NCBI GenBank assembly: GCA_910576815.1
Contig: CAJTKA010000022.1
Coordinates: forward strand, 1-61,289
Origin: an uncultured Lachnospiraceae bacterium
GTDB taxonomy: Bacteria; Bacillota; Clostridia; Lachnospirales; Lachnospiraceae
Direction of reading: 5' to 3'
Length of the DNA stretch: 61,289 nt
A program made the position numbers and the translations under genes. Under the pieces are notes generated by a model, which was given only the letters and a program-made list of their open reading frames with translations, was not told the DNA's origin and did not search any database. Below are positions 52,424 through 60,529 of the stretch, in pieces (position 1 is the first letter of the stretch; the number at the start of each line of letters is the position of its first letter).

Positions 52424-53059
52424 CTATCTCGTTTGGTTATTTAACCGGACCCACTTATTTTCCTGCCGTTCTATCAACTTGGCTACATAGGTAATGATTT
52501 CCGCATCCGAAGAAAACGTGCCGAGGCGGGCTGTCTCTCCCAGCCCCTCGATGATTTTCGGAAAATATTTCATGGAGTTGCCCCTTTCCAACAGGGCCCG
52601 GCACACAGTAAGTATCTGACCGTAGGGCACTTTTTCAGGGACGATGCCGTCGATCAGCGCGCTGTGGTTGGTGCGCAGATAATCTGTTAAATCCTTGATA
52701 AGATCCACATTAAGGATCTCTCCATAATGATTCCTGACGACAGCTTCCAGCTTTTCAAACATATATTCTGCGCTGATGGGCTGCTCGTCTGCAATGATTT
52801 CGTGATAGAGGACATTGTTATAAGCGGTGATGATGTATTCTCTGGGTTTTAACCGGATCCAGTCGCGCAGCTTTACAATGGGCATGAGGATCCCTTCTGT
52901 GGAGAGGCGCAGTCTCAGATCGTAGGCTGTTTTCACAAACTTATTATCGATATACGCCGAAACGATTTCTTCTCCAAATTCGATTGCCAAGGGGTCAAGA
53001 GAATGGCGCAGATTCCACCAGATCTCGTTCTGAATCTGCGGATCGTCAAACTCCGTCAT
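52424..53059 (-). CDS. Stand-alone FlhA C-terminal (FHIPEP) domain protein
   Basis: 211 aa without membrane segments. Residues ~55-185 match the cytosolic domain of FlhA/type III export gates: LKPREYIITAYNNVLYHE, EYMFEKLEAVVRNHYGEILN, LTDYLRTNHSALIDGIVPEKV and GQILTVCRALLERGNSM. The eight-helix membrane half of FlhA is absent, and no flagellar gene is nearby. Translated DNA upstream in the same frame reads AGADYLLGLED, typical of the end of XRE-type proteins, so this may be the surviving part of an HTH-FHIPEP fusion. The ATG has only a weak ribosome site. Confidence 0.75.
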   Translation of the reverse strand: MTEFDDPQIQNEIWWNLRHSLDPLAIEFGEEIVSAYIDNKFVKTAYDLRLRLSTEGILMPIVKLRDWIRLKPREYIITAYNNVLYHEIIADEQPISAEYMFEKLEAVVRNHYGEILNVDLIKDLTDYLRTNHSALIDGIVPEKVPYGQILTVCRALLERGNSMKYFPKIIEGLGETARLGTFSSDAEIITYVAKLIERQENKWVRLNNQTR

Positions 53060-53087
53060 TTTCTTGTCTTCCAGACCCAGCAGATAA

Positions 53088-53147
53088 TCAGCACCGGCAT
53101 TCCGCGATTCTCTTTCCGATTTCGAGCTGTGTCATTTCCTGATCCAT
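53088..53147 (-). pseudogene. Possible XRE HTH remnant fused upstream
   Basis: A 19-codon frame MDQEMTQLEIGKRIAECRC starts at 53147 with GGAG upstream and looks like the first helix of an XRE domain. It then stops, while the frame of the downstream gene already reads GADYLLGLED. A deletion with frameshift that removed the HTH core is the simplest explanation. Confidence 0.4.
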
Positions 53148-53442
53148 GATAATCTCCATTCTGATATGTTATTGTCACAACCGTTTTTTCCTGCTTGCAG
53201 TTTGCTGTATTGTTTGGGTTACGGTGTGTCGTTTTTTATCTTTTGTATGTAGTATAACAAATTATGCAAATTAGGCAATCGACAACGTGTTGATGCGGGT
53301 TCAACATATGTAGTACAATCCGGCGGTGTTCGTTCAGCATCCCGTCGTGCGTGTTTCCCTCTGGTTCAACATACATGGCACAACATGGCGGCAGGATTGC
53401 GGCGGTTGAATTATAGACAGTTTTCTGGTAAGCTTATAAAAT
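53148..53442. other. Divergent intergenic region with promoter and short repeats
   Basis: Minus-strand promoter TTGCCT (53278-53273), 16-bp spacer, TATACT (53256-53251). Two related words, GGTTCAACATATGTAGTACAAT (~53298) and GGTTCAACATACATGGCACAAC (~53362), differ at a few positions and could be operator sites. No gene is seen. Confidence 0.45.
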
Positions 53443-54219
53443 ATGAATGCAGTCAGAAATTATCAGAAAGAACTGGAAAAAGTCATAGAGAAGATCAGCG
53501 CGGCAGGAACGGAGGCACCGACGCTCTTTCTGCACAGCTGCTGTGCGCCCTGTAGCAGTTATGTGCTGGAATATCTGCGGAAGTTTTTTCGCATCACGGT
53601 CTTTTATTTCAATCCGAACATCACGGAAGATGAGGAGTACCGTAAGCGGGTGGCGGAGCAGAAGCGGCTGATCGCGACGTATAACGAATGGTTGACCGCG
53701 CGGGTCAATGCAGACTGCGGCGAAAAAAAAACGACTGATGCAGGGACAACGCAGGATTCCGTTAAGCGGACGGATGGCAAAAATGCGATGGATATGAGCG
53801 AAGGGAAGGCGTCGGGCGGTTATTCGATTCGTGTGGTGGAGGGCGACTATGTCCCTGCGCGCTTCTATGAGATGGCCAAGGGGTTGGAACAGTGCCCTGA
53901 GGGCGGTGAGCGCTGCTTCGCCTGTTACGAGCTGCGGCTTAGGGAGACGGCAAAACAGGCCAAGGCGGGCGGTTATGATTATTTCACCACCACCCTTTCC
54001 ATCAGCCCCTTGAAAAATGCCGCCAAACTCAACGAGATCGGGGAAAGGCTGGCGGCGGAGTTTTCAGTGGCGTGGCTGCCTTCTGATTTTAAGAAGAAGG
54101 ACGGCTATAAGCGTTCGATCGAGTTGTCGAAAGCGTATGATCTGTATCGGCAGGATTACTGCGGGTGCGTGTACTCTCTGGCGGAGCGGAGCTTGACACG
54201 GGACACCGTGAGATGCTAG
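53443..54219 (+). CDS. queH: Epoxyqueuosine reductase QueH
   Basis: A 258-aa QueH (DUF208) enzyme for the last step of queuosine tRNA modification. Cysteine motifs: HSCCAPCSSY (C33, C34, C37), ERCFACYELRL (C158, C161) and YCGCVYS (C240, C242). TTLSISPLKN and FKKKDGYKRSIELSK are family hallmarks. Residues ~92-126 form a low-complexity hydrophilic insertion not typical of the core. The ATG lacks an obvious ribosome site beyond TAAGCTTATAAAAT. Upstream is a 300-bp divergent region. Confidence 0.93.
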   Translation: MNAVRNYQKELEKVIEKISAAGTEAPTLFLHSCCAPCSSYVLEYLRKFFRITVFYFNPNITEDEEYRKRVAEQKRLIATYNEWLTARVNADCGEKKTTDAGTTQDSVKRTDGKNAMDMSEGKASGGYSIRVVEGDYVPARFYEMAKGLEQCPEGGERCFACYELRLRETAKQAKAGGYDYFTTTLSISPLKNAAKLNEIGERLAAEFSVAWLPSDFKKKDGYKRSIELSKAYDLYRQDYCGCVYSLAERSLTRDTVRC

Positions 54220-54302
54220 TATAGGCGTTGTGAGTGCCGGGATTACATATTACAATAGAAAAAGACGTCTGGCGGCACGAGACGTTTCAAGTGGAGGAAA
54301 TC

Positions 54303-54938
54303 ATGACAAAAATCAGAATGGACTTTATTCCCTGTCTGCTCATTGGCGGGCTGCTGTTAGGCGGAACGATCTTTGCGGGACAGAAATATGTAGAGATGGC
54401 GGATAATCGCTATGAGACGCAGGAATTGCCGCAGGGCGAGGTCGGCGGCGTGCCGACGGACGATACGCCCCTTGTGGAGAGCATCGCGGAAATGAAGCAG
54501 CATGACACCTTTTATGTGGTGACGGACGACGAGAATTATGAGATGTACCATCTCTTTTATGATGATAAGGAATGGAATCCGTTAAAGCTTCCTTCCGGCG
54601 AGGTGGTGTGTGTGCGCAACAACAGCAAGGCGAGCGAGACGGTGGACGGCTTTAAGAAACAGACGCCGGTGGGAAAGATCGTACCGTTTGAGATTCCCGA
54701 AACCCTGATCACGCAGTTGGAGGAAGAAAGAAGCGGCTTTGTGTTTGCGGATACGACCTTCTATGTGGATATGTTTGGGGAGGCGCTTAGCTCGGCTAAC
54801 GAGGATGACATCAAATTTAAGTTCGATATCGCGGCGGTGATCCTGTTCTGGGTGGGAACTTTCGGCTCTCATATGATCGGTGCGAAGATCGGCATCCTGC
54901 CTCCCGTTTTCCCGAAGCGGAAGAAAGAGCAGGCGTAA
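54303..54938 (+). CDS. Unknown membrane protein with two terminal helices, 211 aa
   Basis: Not recognised. An N-terminal helix (FIPCLLIGGLLLGGTIFAG), a ~145-residue extracytoplasmic domain (FYVVTDDENYEMYHLFYDD, PLKLPSGEVVCVRNNSK, SGFVFADTTFYVDMFG) and a C-terminal helix (IAAVILFWVGTFGSHMIG) ending in a basic tail. GGAGG lies 6 nt before ATG 54303, preferred over an in-frame ATG 23 codons upstream. It lies between queH and argS on the same strand; functional link unknown. Confidence 0.7.
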   Translation: MTKIRMDFIPCLLIGGLLLGGTIFAGQKYVEMADNRYETQELPQGEVGGVPTDDTPLVESIAEMKQHDTFYVVTDDENYEMYHLFYDDKEWNPLKLPSGEVVCVRNNSKASETVDGFKKQTPVGKIVPFEIPETLITQLEEERSGFVFADTTFYVDMFGEALSSANEDDIKFKFDIAAVILFWVGTFGSHMIGAKIGILPPVFPKRKKEQA

Positions 54939-55014
54939 CAAGGATTTATTAGGGGAATGACTCTAACAGTCAATTTGTGAGCTGCCAGCGGGCGGACTCG
55001 GCGTGGAGGAAACT

Positions 55015-56796
55015 ATGCAGAAATTACTAGATCAGATTTCAGAGGAAATGAAAAAGGCGTTTGAAGCGGCGGGTTACGACGGGGAACTTGGCAAGGTAAC
55101 GCTTTCCAACAGACCCGACCTGTGCGAGTACCAGTGCAACGGCGCGATGGCAGGTGCGAAACAGTACCACAAGGCGCCCCTGATGATTGCGCAGGAGGTG
55201 GCGAAGAAGCTTGCGGATAGCGAAGTCTTTGGCGAGGTGAGCGCAGTGGCACCCGGCTTCCTCAACCTGAAACTAACGGAAAGATTTGTAAAAACTTACC
55301 TGATTGAGATGCAGAATACAGAGAAATTCGGATTGACTATACCAGTCAATCCAGAAAAGATCATCATAGACTACGGCGGGGCGAATGTGGCAAAGCCGCT
55401 CCATGTAGGGCATTTGCGACCGGCGATCATTGGCGAGAGCATTAAGAGAATCTGTCGTTATGCAGGTCATGATGTGATCGGTGATGTACATCTGGGAGAC
55501 TGGGGACTGCAGATGGGTCTCATCATCACCGAGTTAAAGAAAAGACAGCCGGGGCTGCCGTATTTCGATGTAGCCTACGAGGGCGAATATCCTGAGGAAG
55601 CGCCTTTTACCATATCCGAGCTGGAAGAAATCTATCCGACGGCGAGCGCGAAGGCAAAGGAGGACGATGCCTATAAAGCGGAGGCACTGGATGCCACGCA
55701 CAGGCTTCAGGACGGCGAGCGCGGCTATCGTGCGATTTGGAAACATATCATGGCTGTGTCGATTGTGGATCTGAAAAAGAATTATATCAATCTGGATGTC
55801 GCGTTTGACCTCTGGAAAGGCGAATCCGATGTCCACGACCTGATTCCCGGCATGGTTGAGAAAATGAAAGCGGACGGCTGCGCCTACGAGAGTGATGGCG
55901 CACTGGTGGTGGATGTAAAAGAGGAGAGTGATTCCAAAGAAATGCCGCCCTGCATCATTTTGAAATCGGACGGTGCGGCACTGTACAGCACTACCGATCT
56001 TGCGACGATTATGGAGCGTATGGATCAATACAAACCGGATAAGATTATTTATGTGACGGATAAGCGGCAGAGCCTCCATTTCGAGCAGGTATTTCGCTGT
56101 GCCAGAAAGACCGGATTGGTCAATGGTGATACCAAACTCATTCACATCGGAAACGGCACCATGAACGGCAAGGACGGGAAGCCCTTTAAGACCAGAGAGG
56201 GCGGCGTGATGCGCCTGGAAAACCTGATCCGCGAAATCAATGAGGAGATGAGCCGCAAGATTCACGAAAATGCGGAGGAAAAAGGGTCCCAGGTGGACGA
56301 GGCGCAGGCTGAGGAGACCGCCCGCATCGTCGGACTGGCAGCGATCAAGTACGGCGATCTCTCCAATCAGGCGGCAAAGGACTATATTTTCGATATGGAT
56401 CGATTTACTTCCTTTGAGGGAGACACCGGTCCTTACATCCTTTACACAATAGTACGAATCAAGTCAATTTTAGCCAAGTATGAAGAACAGGGCGGTAAAT
56501 TGACTAATACAGTCATTCAAGAGGCGACAAGTGTGTCAGAAAAGAGCCTGATGCTCGAATTGACCAAATGTAATGCTGTTTTGGAGGCGGCCTGCGAGGA
56601 GACGGCTCCCCATAAAATCTGCGCCTACATCTATGATCTGGCAAACGCGTTCAATCATTTTTACCATGAAACCAAGATTCTCACGGAGGAGGACGCGCAG
56701 AAAAAGGCGGGCTGGATCGCGGTGCTTGCATTGACCAAAGATGTGTTGGAGACTTGCATTGACCTGCTCGGTTTTTCTGCGCCGGAGAGGATGTAG
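55015..56796 (+). CDS. argS: Arginine-tRNA ligase
   Basis: A 593-aa class I aminoacyl-tRNA synthetase. N-terminal tRNA-recognition domain (residues 1-~100), the HIGH motif as HVGHLRP after VIDYGGANVAKPL, and a KMSKS-like loop FKTREGGVMRLENL typical of ArgRS. The C-terminal helical anticodon domain contains ALANAFNHFYHE-like LANAFNHFYHETKIL. GGAGG is 6 nt before ATG 55015; the in-frame GTG at 55003 overlaps that site. Terminator follows. Confidence 0.97.
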   Translation: MQKLLDQISEEMKKAFEAAGYDGELGKVTLSNRPDLCEYQCNGAMAGAKQYHKAPLMIAQEVAKKLADSEVFGEVSAVAPGFLNLKLTERFVKTYLIEMQNTEKFGLTIPVNPEKIIIDYGGANVAKPLHVGHLRPAIIGESIKRICRYAGHDVIGDVHLGDWGLQMGLIITELKKRQPGLPYFDVAYEGEYPEEAPFTISELEEIYPTASAKAKEDDAYKAEALDATHRLQDGERGYRAIWKHIMAVSIVDLKKNYINLDVAFDLWKGESDVHDLIPGMVEKMKADGCAYESDGALVVDVKEESDSKEMPPCIILKSDGAALYSTTDLATIMERMDQYKPDKIIYVTDKRQSLHFEQVFRCARKTGLVNGDTKLIHIGNGTMNGKDGKPFKTREGGVMRLENLIREINEEMSRKIHENAEEKGSQVDEAQAEETARIVGLAAIKYGDLSNQAAKDYIFDMDRFTSFEGDTGPYILYTIVRIKSILAKYEEQGGKLTNTVIQEATSVSEKSLMLELTKCNAVLEAACEETAPHKICAYIYDLANAFNHFYHETKILTEEDAQKKAGWIAVLALTKDVLETCIDLLGFSAPERM

Positions 56797-56860
56797 TGGT
56801 TAGAGAGGGTGGAGGAGATTGTGCTTTATAGGAATCTGTGAAGCTTTCTCGAAATCAGTG

Positions 56861-56879
56861 TTGCCGGGTGGCAATTTTT
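56861..56879 (+). terminator. argS terminator
   Basis: TTGCC (56861-56865), loop GGGT, GGCAA (56870-56874), then TTTTT. Short but well-formed. Confidence 0.65.
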
Positions 56880-56906
56880 CATTGATATTGAAGTTATAAA
56901 AGGAAT

Positions 56907-56948
56907 GAGGGATAAATCATTTTGCGCGAAGCGAAGGGTTTGTCCCTC
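56907..56948. repeat. Palindromic element upstream of the sigma gene
   Basis: GAGGGATAAA (56907-56916) and TTTGTCCCTC (56939-56948) pair at 9 of 10 positions around TCATTTTGCGCGAAGCGAAG. In translation it yields RFAQND/FCAKR-like words that I know as spurious peptides from dispersed repeats in bacterial genomes. The remaining bases to 57044 show only the sigma gene ribosome site. Confidence 0.55.
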
Positions 56949-57044
56949 CGTTGCTTTTGATATGTTTCGCGGAAGAATGAACCGGGTAGCAGTTTGGAGA
57001 CTCTTATTAGCAGGTGCACCAAACAGACAGAGGAGAACAATGCT

Positions 57045-57596
57045 TTGGAAGATGAAATTTTGACGGCTCGGCTGCGGGAGGGCAGCAGGGAAGCCTTCGA
57101 CGAACTGTATCATAAGTACAAGAATACGGCGATCCATACGGCATATCTGATCACGGGCAATCTGGCGGACAGCGAGGATGTAGTGCAGGAGACTTTTGTA
57201 AAAGTTTGGCTCCACGCCCGCGAACTGCGTAATGACAGCGGATTTAAGCCTTGGATGATGCAGATCCTTGTACGGACGGCTTATCGCATGACCAAAAAGA
57301 ACAGAAGGGAAATCCCTGACGAGAACGTAGCAGATAAAATGCCAATATCGGAAGAAGCATCTTCTTTGGACAGAGTCATACAAGCGGAGGAGGCTGAAAG
57401 GATTATGACGGCAGTCAGGGCGCTTCCCGTGAAGTTAAGGACAGTGGTCGCTTTATATTATTATGATTCTTTTTCCGTCAAAGAGATTGCAAAGCTTTTG
57501 CAGATCATGGAAGGTACGGTGAAGTCCAGGCTGCATACGGCCAGACGGCAGATCAAGGCGGCGCTGCAGGATAGCAAAGACGAATCGGGAAAGTGA
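57045..57596 (+). CDS. ECF-type RNA polymerase sigma factor
   Basis: About 184 aa. Region 2: EAFDELYHKYKNTAIHTAYL then ADSEDVVQETFVKVW; region 4: LPVKLRTVVALYYYDSFSVK then EIAKLLQIMEGTVKSRLHTARRQ. No region 3 or 1. I prefer the TTG at 57045, with GAGGAG about 8 nt upstream; an in-frame TTG at 56994 lacks a ribosome site. The gene 70 nt downstream encodes the membrane anti-sigma partner, so the pair is a classical cell-surface signalling unit that probably activates its own promoter. Confidence 0.92.
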   Translation: MEDEILTARLREGSREAFDELYHKYKNTAIHTAYLITGNLADSEDVVQETFVKVWLHARELRNDSGFKPWMMQILVRTAYRMTKKNRREIPDENVADKMPISEEASSLDRVIQAEEAERIMTAVRALPVKLRTVVALYYYDSFSVKEIAKLLQIMEGTVKSRLHTARRQIKAALQDSKDESGK

Positions 57597-57666
57597 ACCG
57601 GGGATTTATGAGTCTGCATAGCAGAATTTCGGAGGTTATACAAAAAGACAGGAGGGGTTTGTGCGT

Positions 57667-58632
57667 ATGAAACAGGAAATCGACAGTCGAATCAAAGAGG
57701 CGTTGAATCAGGAGTGCGACGGTATTTCCGCTTCCGAGGAGTTAAAACACAGAATTGATGCCGCGGTCTGCGAGCAGCAGGCAGGACAGGGACGAAGGGC
57801 ATCTGTAAAACATTTCAGCGGGAAGAAACTGATTGCAGCGGCAGCGGCGGCGTGCCTGCTTGTGTCAGGAATATCGGGGATTGCAGCCGGAAATGTGGAC
57901 TTCTTTGTGAGCACCAGCAGGATGGACGCGGACTATACCGACTATCGGGATATGGATAAGGTAGAGGAAAAATTGGGGTATGCCGTGGACAGCGTGGAAC
58001 AGTTCGCGAACGGATTTGCGTTTGAGAGTGTAAACGTTGATTTCACAGTGGCTGTCAGCGAAGAAAACGGTGAGATGTACCGGGTCCCTTTGATGGATGC
58101 CGGATATCTCAAAGAAGGCAAGCTGATCGACCTGATCGTCAGCGAGACGGCGGGAGATAATGTGACGGACAGCCATATCAAGGAACCGAAGGAAACAAGG
58201 ATGTGCGGAGATATCACGCTGCGGTATCACGAGCATACCAATAAAGTGGTTCCGCCGGACTATGAGCTGACCGCAGAGGATACGGTCAACGATCAGCGGG
58301 ATGATTTTGAGATTGTCCGTTTTGCAATGACTACGACAACGGTTGACGCGGCGACAGACGAAGATGAGACAGCGGATGAAGCCAATCGGGACGATTATAG
58401 TGTTGGCGTTGGCGTGGCGGGGACGGGATATGACCGTGACATTGCCGTTACGCTGAGGCAGACAGGTCAAAGCTGGCAGGAGTGGACGGAAAACGGAGAG
58501 CCGTACCTGACACAGACGAGGATCGTGAGCTGGGAAAAGGATGGCATATACTATGATCTCATAGGGACGGATCTGGATCTGAGCGCCGATGAGCTGTTTG
58601 ATATGGCGGAGGAACTGATCAGGGCCAGATAG
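57667..58632 (+). CDS. Membrane anti-sigma factor
   Basis: A 321-aa single-pass protein: ~50-residue cytoplasmic head (KQEIDSRIKEALNQECDGIS, likely sigma-binding), one membrane helix at about residues 50-72 (LIAAAAAACLLVSGISGIAA), and a ~250-residue extracytoplasmic domain ending DLSADELFDMAEELI, which resembles DUF4367-type sensor domains. GGAGGGG sets the ATG at 57667; the GTG two codons upstream is too close to it. It should hold the sigma factor until a surface signal arrives; the signal is unknown. Confidence 0.82.
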   Translation: MKQEIDSRIKEALNQECDGISASEELKHRIDAAVCEQQAGQGRRASVKHFSGKKLIAAAAAACLLVSGISGIAAGNVDFFVSTSRMDADYTDYRDMDKVEEKLGYAVDSVEQFANGFAFESVNVDFTVAVSEENGEMYRVPLMDAGYLKEGKLIDLIVSETAGDNVTDSHIKEPKETRMCGDITLRYHEHTNKVVPPDYELTAEDTVNDQRDDFEIVRFAMTTTTVDAATDEDETADEANRDDYSVGVGVAGTGYDRDIAVTLRQTGQSWQEWTENGEPYLTQTRIVSWEKDGIYYDLIGTDLDLSADELFDMAEELIRAR

Positions 58633-58677
58633 GAGTGCAGACGGGATTGAAATTTTTACACAATTTTCTGAAAACGC

Positions 58678-58707
58678 TTGACAAGCAGTCATGATAGATT
58701 GTATACT
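58678..58707 (+). promoter_or_regulatory. Promoter of the tRNA genes
   Basis: TTGACA (58678-58683), 18-bp spacer, TATACT (58702-58707). A leader hairpin AAGCGGGT/ACCCGCTT follows before the first tRNA. Confidence 0.82.
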
Positions 58708-58743
58708 AGCAAAGCGGGTTGCGTGAGTGACCCGCTTATAAAT

Positions 58744-58816
58744 GGGGTCTTAGCTCAGCTGGGAGAGCATCTGCCTTACAAGCAGAGGGTCATAGGTTCG
58801 AGCCCTATAGGCCCCA
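58744..58816 (+). tRNA. tRNA-Val (anticodon TAC)
   Basis: 73 nt without CCA. Acceptor GGGGTCT/AGGCCCC with one T-G pair, D-loop AGCTCAGCTGGGAGAGC, anticodon arm TCTGC-CTTACAA-GCAGA, T-arm with GGTTCGAGCC. CCA is not encoded. Shares one promoter with the next tRNA. Confidence 0.96.
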
Positions 58817-58865
58817 TTCGGGAAACCGAAAACGGGTTCTCGAAAGTTTTATCAATTTCATATAT

Positions 58866-58939
58866 GGCGAGATAGCTCAGCTGGCTAGAGCATACGGTTC
58901 ATACCCGTAGTGTCGAGGGTTCAAGTCCCCCTCTCGCTA
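58866..58939 (+). tRNA. tRNA-Met (anticodon CAT)
   Basis: 74 nt. Acceptor GGCGAGA/TCTCGCT, anticodon arm TACGG-TTCATAC-CCGTA, T-arm GGTTCAAGTCC. The anticodon stem lacks the three G-C pairs of initiator tRNA, so it is elongator Met (or, if the C is lysidinylated, Ile2). A decayed mobile region begins right after it, and tRNA 3' ends are common integration sites. Confidence 0.95.
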
Positions 58940-58948
58940 TTTAAAAGA

Positions 58949-58988
58949 AGTCCAGAATCCTTGTAAAATCAGGTGTTCCGGGCTTTTT
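58949..58988 (+). terminator. tRNA operon terminator
   Basis: AGTCCAGAA (58949-58957) pairs with TTCCGGGCT (58976-58984) with one mismatch and a G-U, then TTTT. Confidence 0.65.
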
Positions 58989-59000
58989 GTATTTTCGGGG

Positions 59001-59030
59001 GTAATCAAAAGGTAATCACAAAAGTAATCT
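59001..59030. repeat. GTAATC direct repeats beside the tRNA
   Basis: GTAATC occurs at 59001, 59012 and 59024, each followed by A/C-rich bases. Position just after a tRNA suggests an attachment or integrase-binding site of a lost element; that is inference. Confidence 0.4.
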
Positions 59031-59109
59031 AACATATGTTCGATTCAAAATCGTGGAAGAAAGGAGAAGTTCTGTACATCGGGACAAGTTCATATGTTGT
59101 TAGGACATG

Positions 59110-59160
59110 TAAATAAGTCCTCTGTCAGTTGTGAAATAGGATTGCCAGAGGGCTTATTTA
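59110..59160. repeat. 15-bp inverted repeat
   Basis: TAAATAAGTCCTCTG (59110-59124) and CAGAGGGCTTATTTA (59146-59160) pair at all positions with one T-G, loop 21 nt. No T run follows. Confidence 0.7.
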
Positions 59161-59177
59161 TGTGGTTTAGCAATTAA

Positions 59178-59393
59178 ATCACATTTTCTCTCCACAGAAG
59201 ACCCCAAAGCATTGATAGGGAAATAGCTGAAAAGGCAGCAAAAATTCGTGCAGAATATAAATTCTTTAAGACAATGGATGCCTTACAGCTTGCGACAGCG
59301 TGCTTATCTGGATGTGATTTGGTTTTGACGAATGACAAACAGTTAAAGCAGTTTCAAGAAATAAAATGTGTTACGGTAGAGGAATTAGAGTAG
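59178..59393 (+). pseudogene. PIN-domain (VapC-like) toxin remnant
   Basis: The frame ending at TAG 59391-59393 encodes the C-terminal ~60 residues of a PIN domain: IDREIAEKAAKIRAEY, then the conserved core TMDALQLATACLSGCDLVLT with the acidic DA motif, then NDKQLKQF. PIN proteins are RNases, usually toxins of VapBC pairs. The N-terminal half with the first catalytic Asp is missing and no start or antitoxin is present, so this is a dead fragment. The homology seems to begin near 59208. Confidence 0.85.
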
Positions 59394-59429
59394 CCTGTTT
59401 AATTGGAAATTAAAGTGGTAAAAACGCAG

Positions 59430-59465
59430 GAAGCACCAACGGATCAATCTGAAGGTGCTTCTTTT
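59430..59465 (+). terminator. Terminator after the PIN remnant
   Basis: GAAGCACC (59430-59437) pairs perfectly with GGTGCTTC (59454-59461), then TTTT. Confidence 0.75.
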
Positions 59466-59548
59466 GCGTCCTGCTGCCTAGTGTGGATCTCATCAATGGC
59501 AGATTCTAAATACATATTCTTCCGATCTTATATAAAAACAGTGATTTC

Positions 59549-59605
59549 CATATAGGGGAAAATTTGGGATATTCCAGAGTGAATATAGTGAAAAAATCCT
59601 ATATG
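59549..59605. promoter_or_regulatory. Inverted repeat upstream of the recombinase (possible res site)
   Basis: CATATAGG (59549-59556) and CCTATATG (59598-59605) are exact inverted repeats in AT-rich DNA 35 bp before the recombinase start. Serine resolvases often bind such sites beside their gene. Between 59466 and 59548 nothing else is seen. Confidence 0.4.
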
Positions 59606-59639
59606 AAAATAGTCATGGATTTCGTGGAGGGTGCAGCAA

Positions 59640-60086
59640 GTGGACAATAAAATTTTTGCTTATATGAGGATATCAACCAACCATCAAAAGACGGACAGGC
59701 AGAAACAGACCATCATTGAGTATTCGGTAAACAATGGATTCAATATTAATGAGTTTGTTTCTGACACTATCACAGGTGGAACGAAAGCGGATAGTAGACC
59801 AAACTATCACAATATGAAGAAACAACTTAGGAATGGTGACACGCTGATGATATCTGATGTAGACCGATTGGGAAGAAATGCGGATGATGTGATTTTGGAA
59901 ATTAAGGATTTACAGTCAAAGGGAATTAGGGTTGTAGCTTTAGATGTTCCATTCCTGAATGATTGGGAAAAGATCTGTACAAAGAATCATTACTATTTTA
60001 ATAACAAAAGTGACGAAGATGCGGCAAAACAGATTGAAAATGCCGATGGGTGTTTCCGCTTTTTTGATTTTTATGCAATATGGTGA
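59640..60086 (+). CDS. Truncated serine recombinase (resolvase/invertase)
   Basis: About 148 aa of N-terminal catalytic domain: the active-site Ser in YMRISTNHQKTDRQKQ, then DTITGGTKADSRP and LMISDVDRLGRNADDV. After residue ~115 the sequence (NHYYFNNKSDEDAAKQIENADG) departs from the family; the long alpha-E helix and HTH DNA-binding domain are missing. Likely inactive or frameshifted. The GTG at 59640 has GGAGG 9-10 nt upstream; a GTG at 59631 abuts that site. It belongs to the decayed AT-rich island after the tRNA genes. Confidence 0.82.
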   Translation: MDNKIFAYMRISTNHQKTDRQKQTIIEYSVNNGFNINEFVSDTITGGTKADSRPNYHNMKKQLRNGDTLMISDVDRLGRNADDVILEIKDLQSKGIRVVALDVPFLNDWEKICTKNHYYFNNKSDEDAAKQIENADGCFRFFDFYAIW

Positions 60087-60133
60087 TATCATTTTGATGT
60101 GAGATTTGAATTTATTTTAGGAGATAGATAACT

Positions 60134-60390
60134 ATGTCAGAATTAACAGTTATGATGAATATTGGTAAAGAGATGGAAAAAAGCTTAAATCTGTTGGGAT
60201 TGCATCTTCCGAGGAACTGATTGAGACAGGGGCAAAAGACGCATTTCTTAAGCTAAAGCAGAAATATCCAAATGTTTGTCTGGTACATCTATATACATTA
60301 GAGGGTGCAATTCATAATACTGAATATAACAAACTTTCAGAAGTTACAAAAAAGGAATTAAAAGAGTTTAGCGATTTTTTGAAACAATAG
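60134..60390 (+). pseudogene. TfoX C-terminal-domain protein with one-base frameshift
   Basis: ATG 60134 begins SELTVMMNIGKEMEK; after a run of six A (60177-60182) the frame must shift to continue SVGIASSEELIETGAKDAFL, then LKLKQKYPNVCLVHLYTLEGA to TAG 60390. One extra A restores an 85-residue TfoX_C domain. Either a recent mutation, a sequencing error in the A run, or slippage-regulated expression. TfoX_C proteins are small and of unclear function outside Proteobacteria. Confidence 0.82.
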
Positions 60391-60529
60391 CCTCACAAAA
60401 GGATATCAATTGGGATACCCCAAAAGCTTTGGATGCAAATTGAATACAGCGGCATGACGATGTGTCAAACCTCGATTCAGTAAGCAGGCTGACAAAGATA
60501 AAGAGAATGCGTTTTGGAAAAGGTGAAGA

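Noticed and set aside
52424..53059. Part of a flagellar or type III secretion operon
   Set aside because: Only the soluble FlhA domain is present; no other export or flagellar gene lies within the window.
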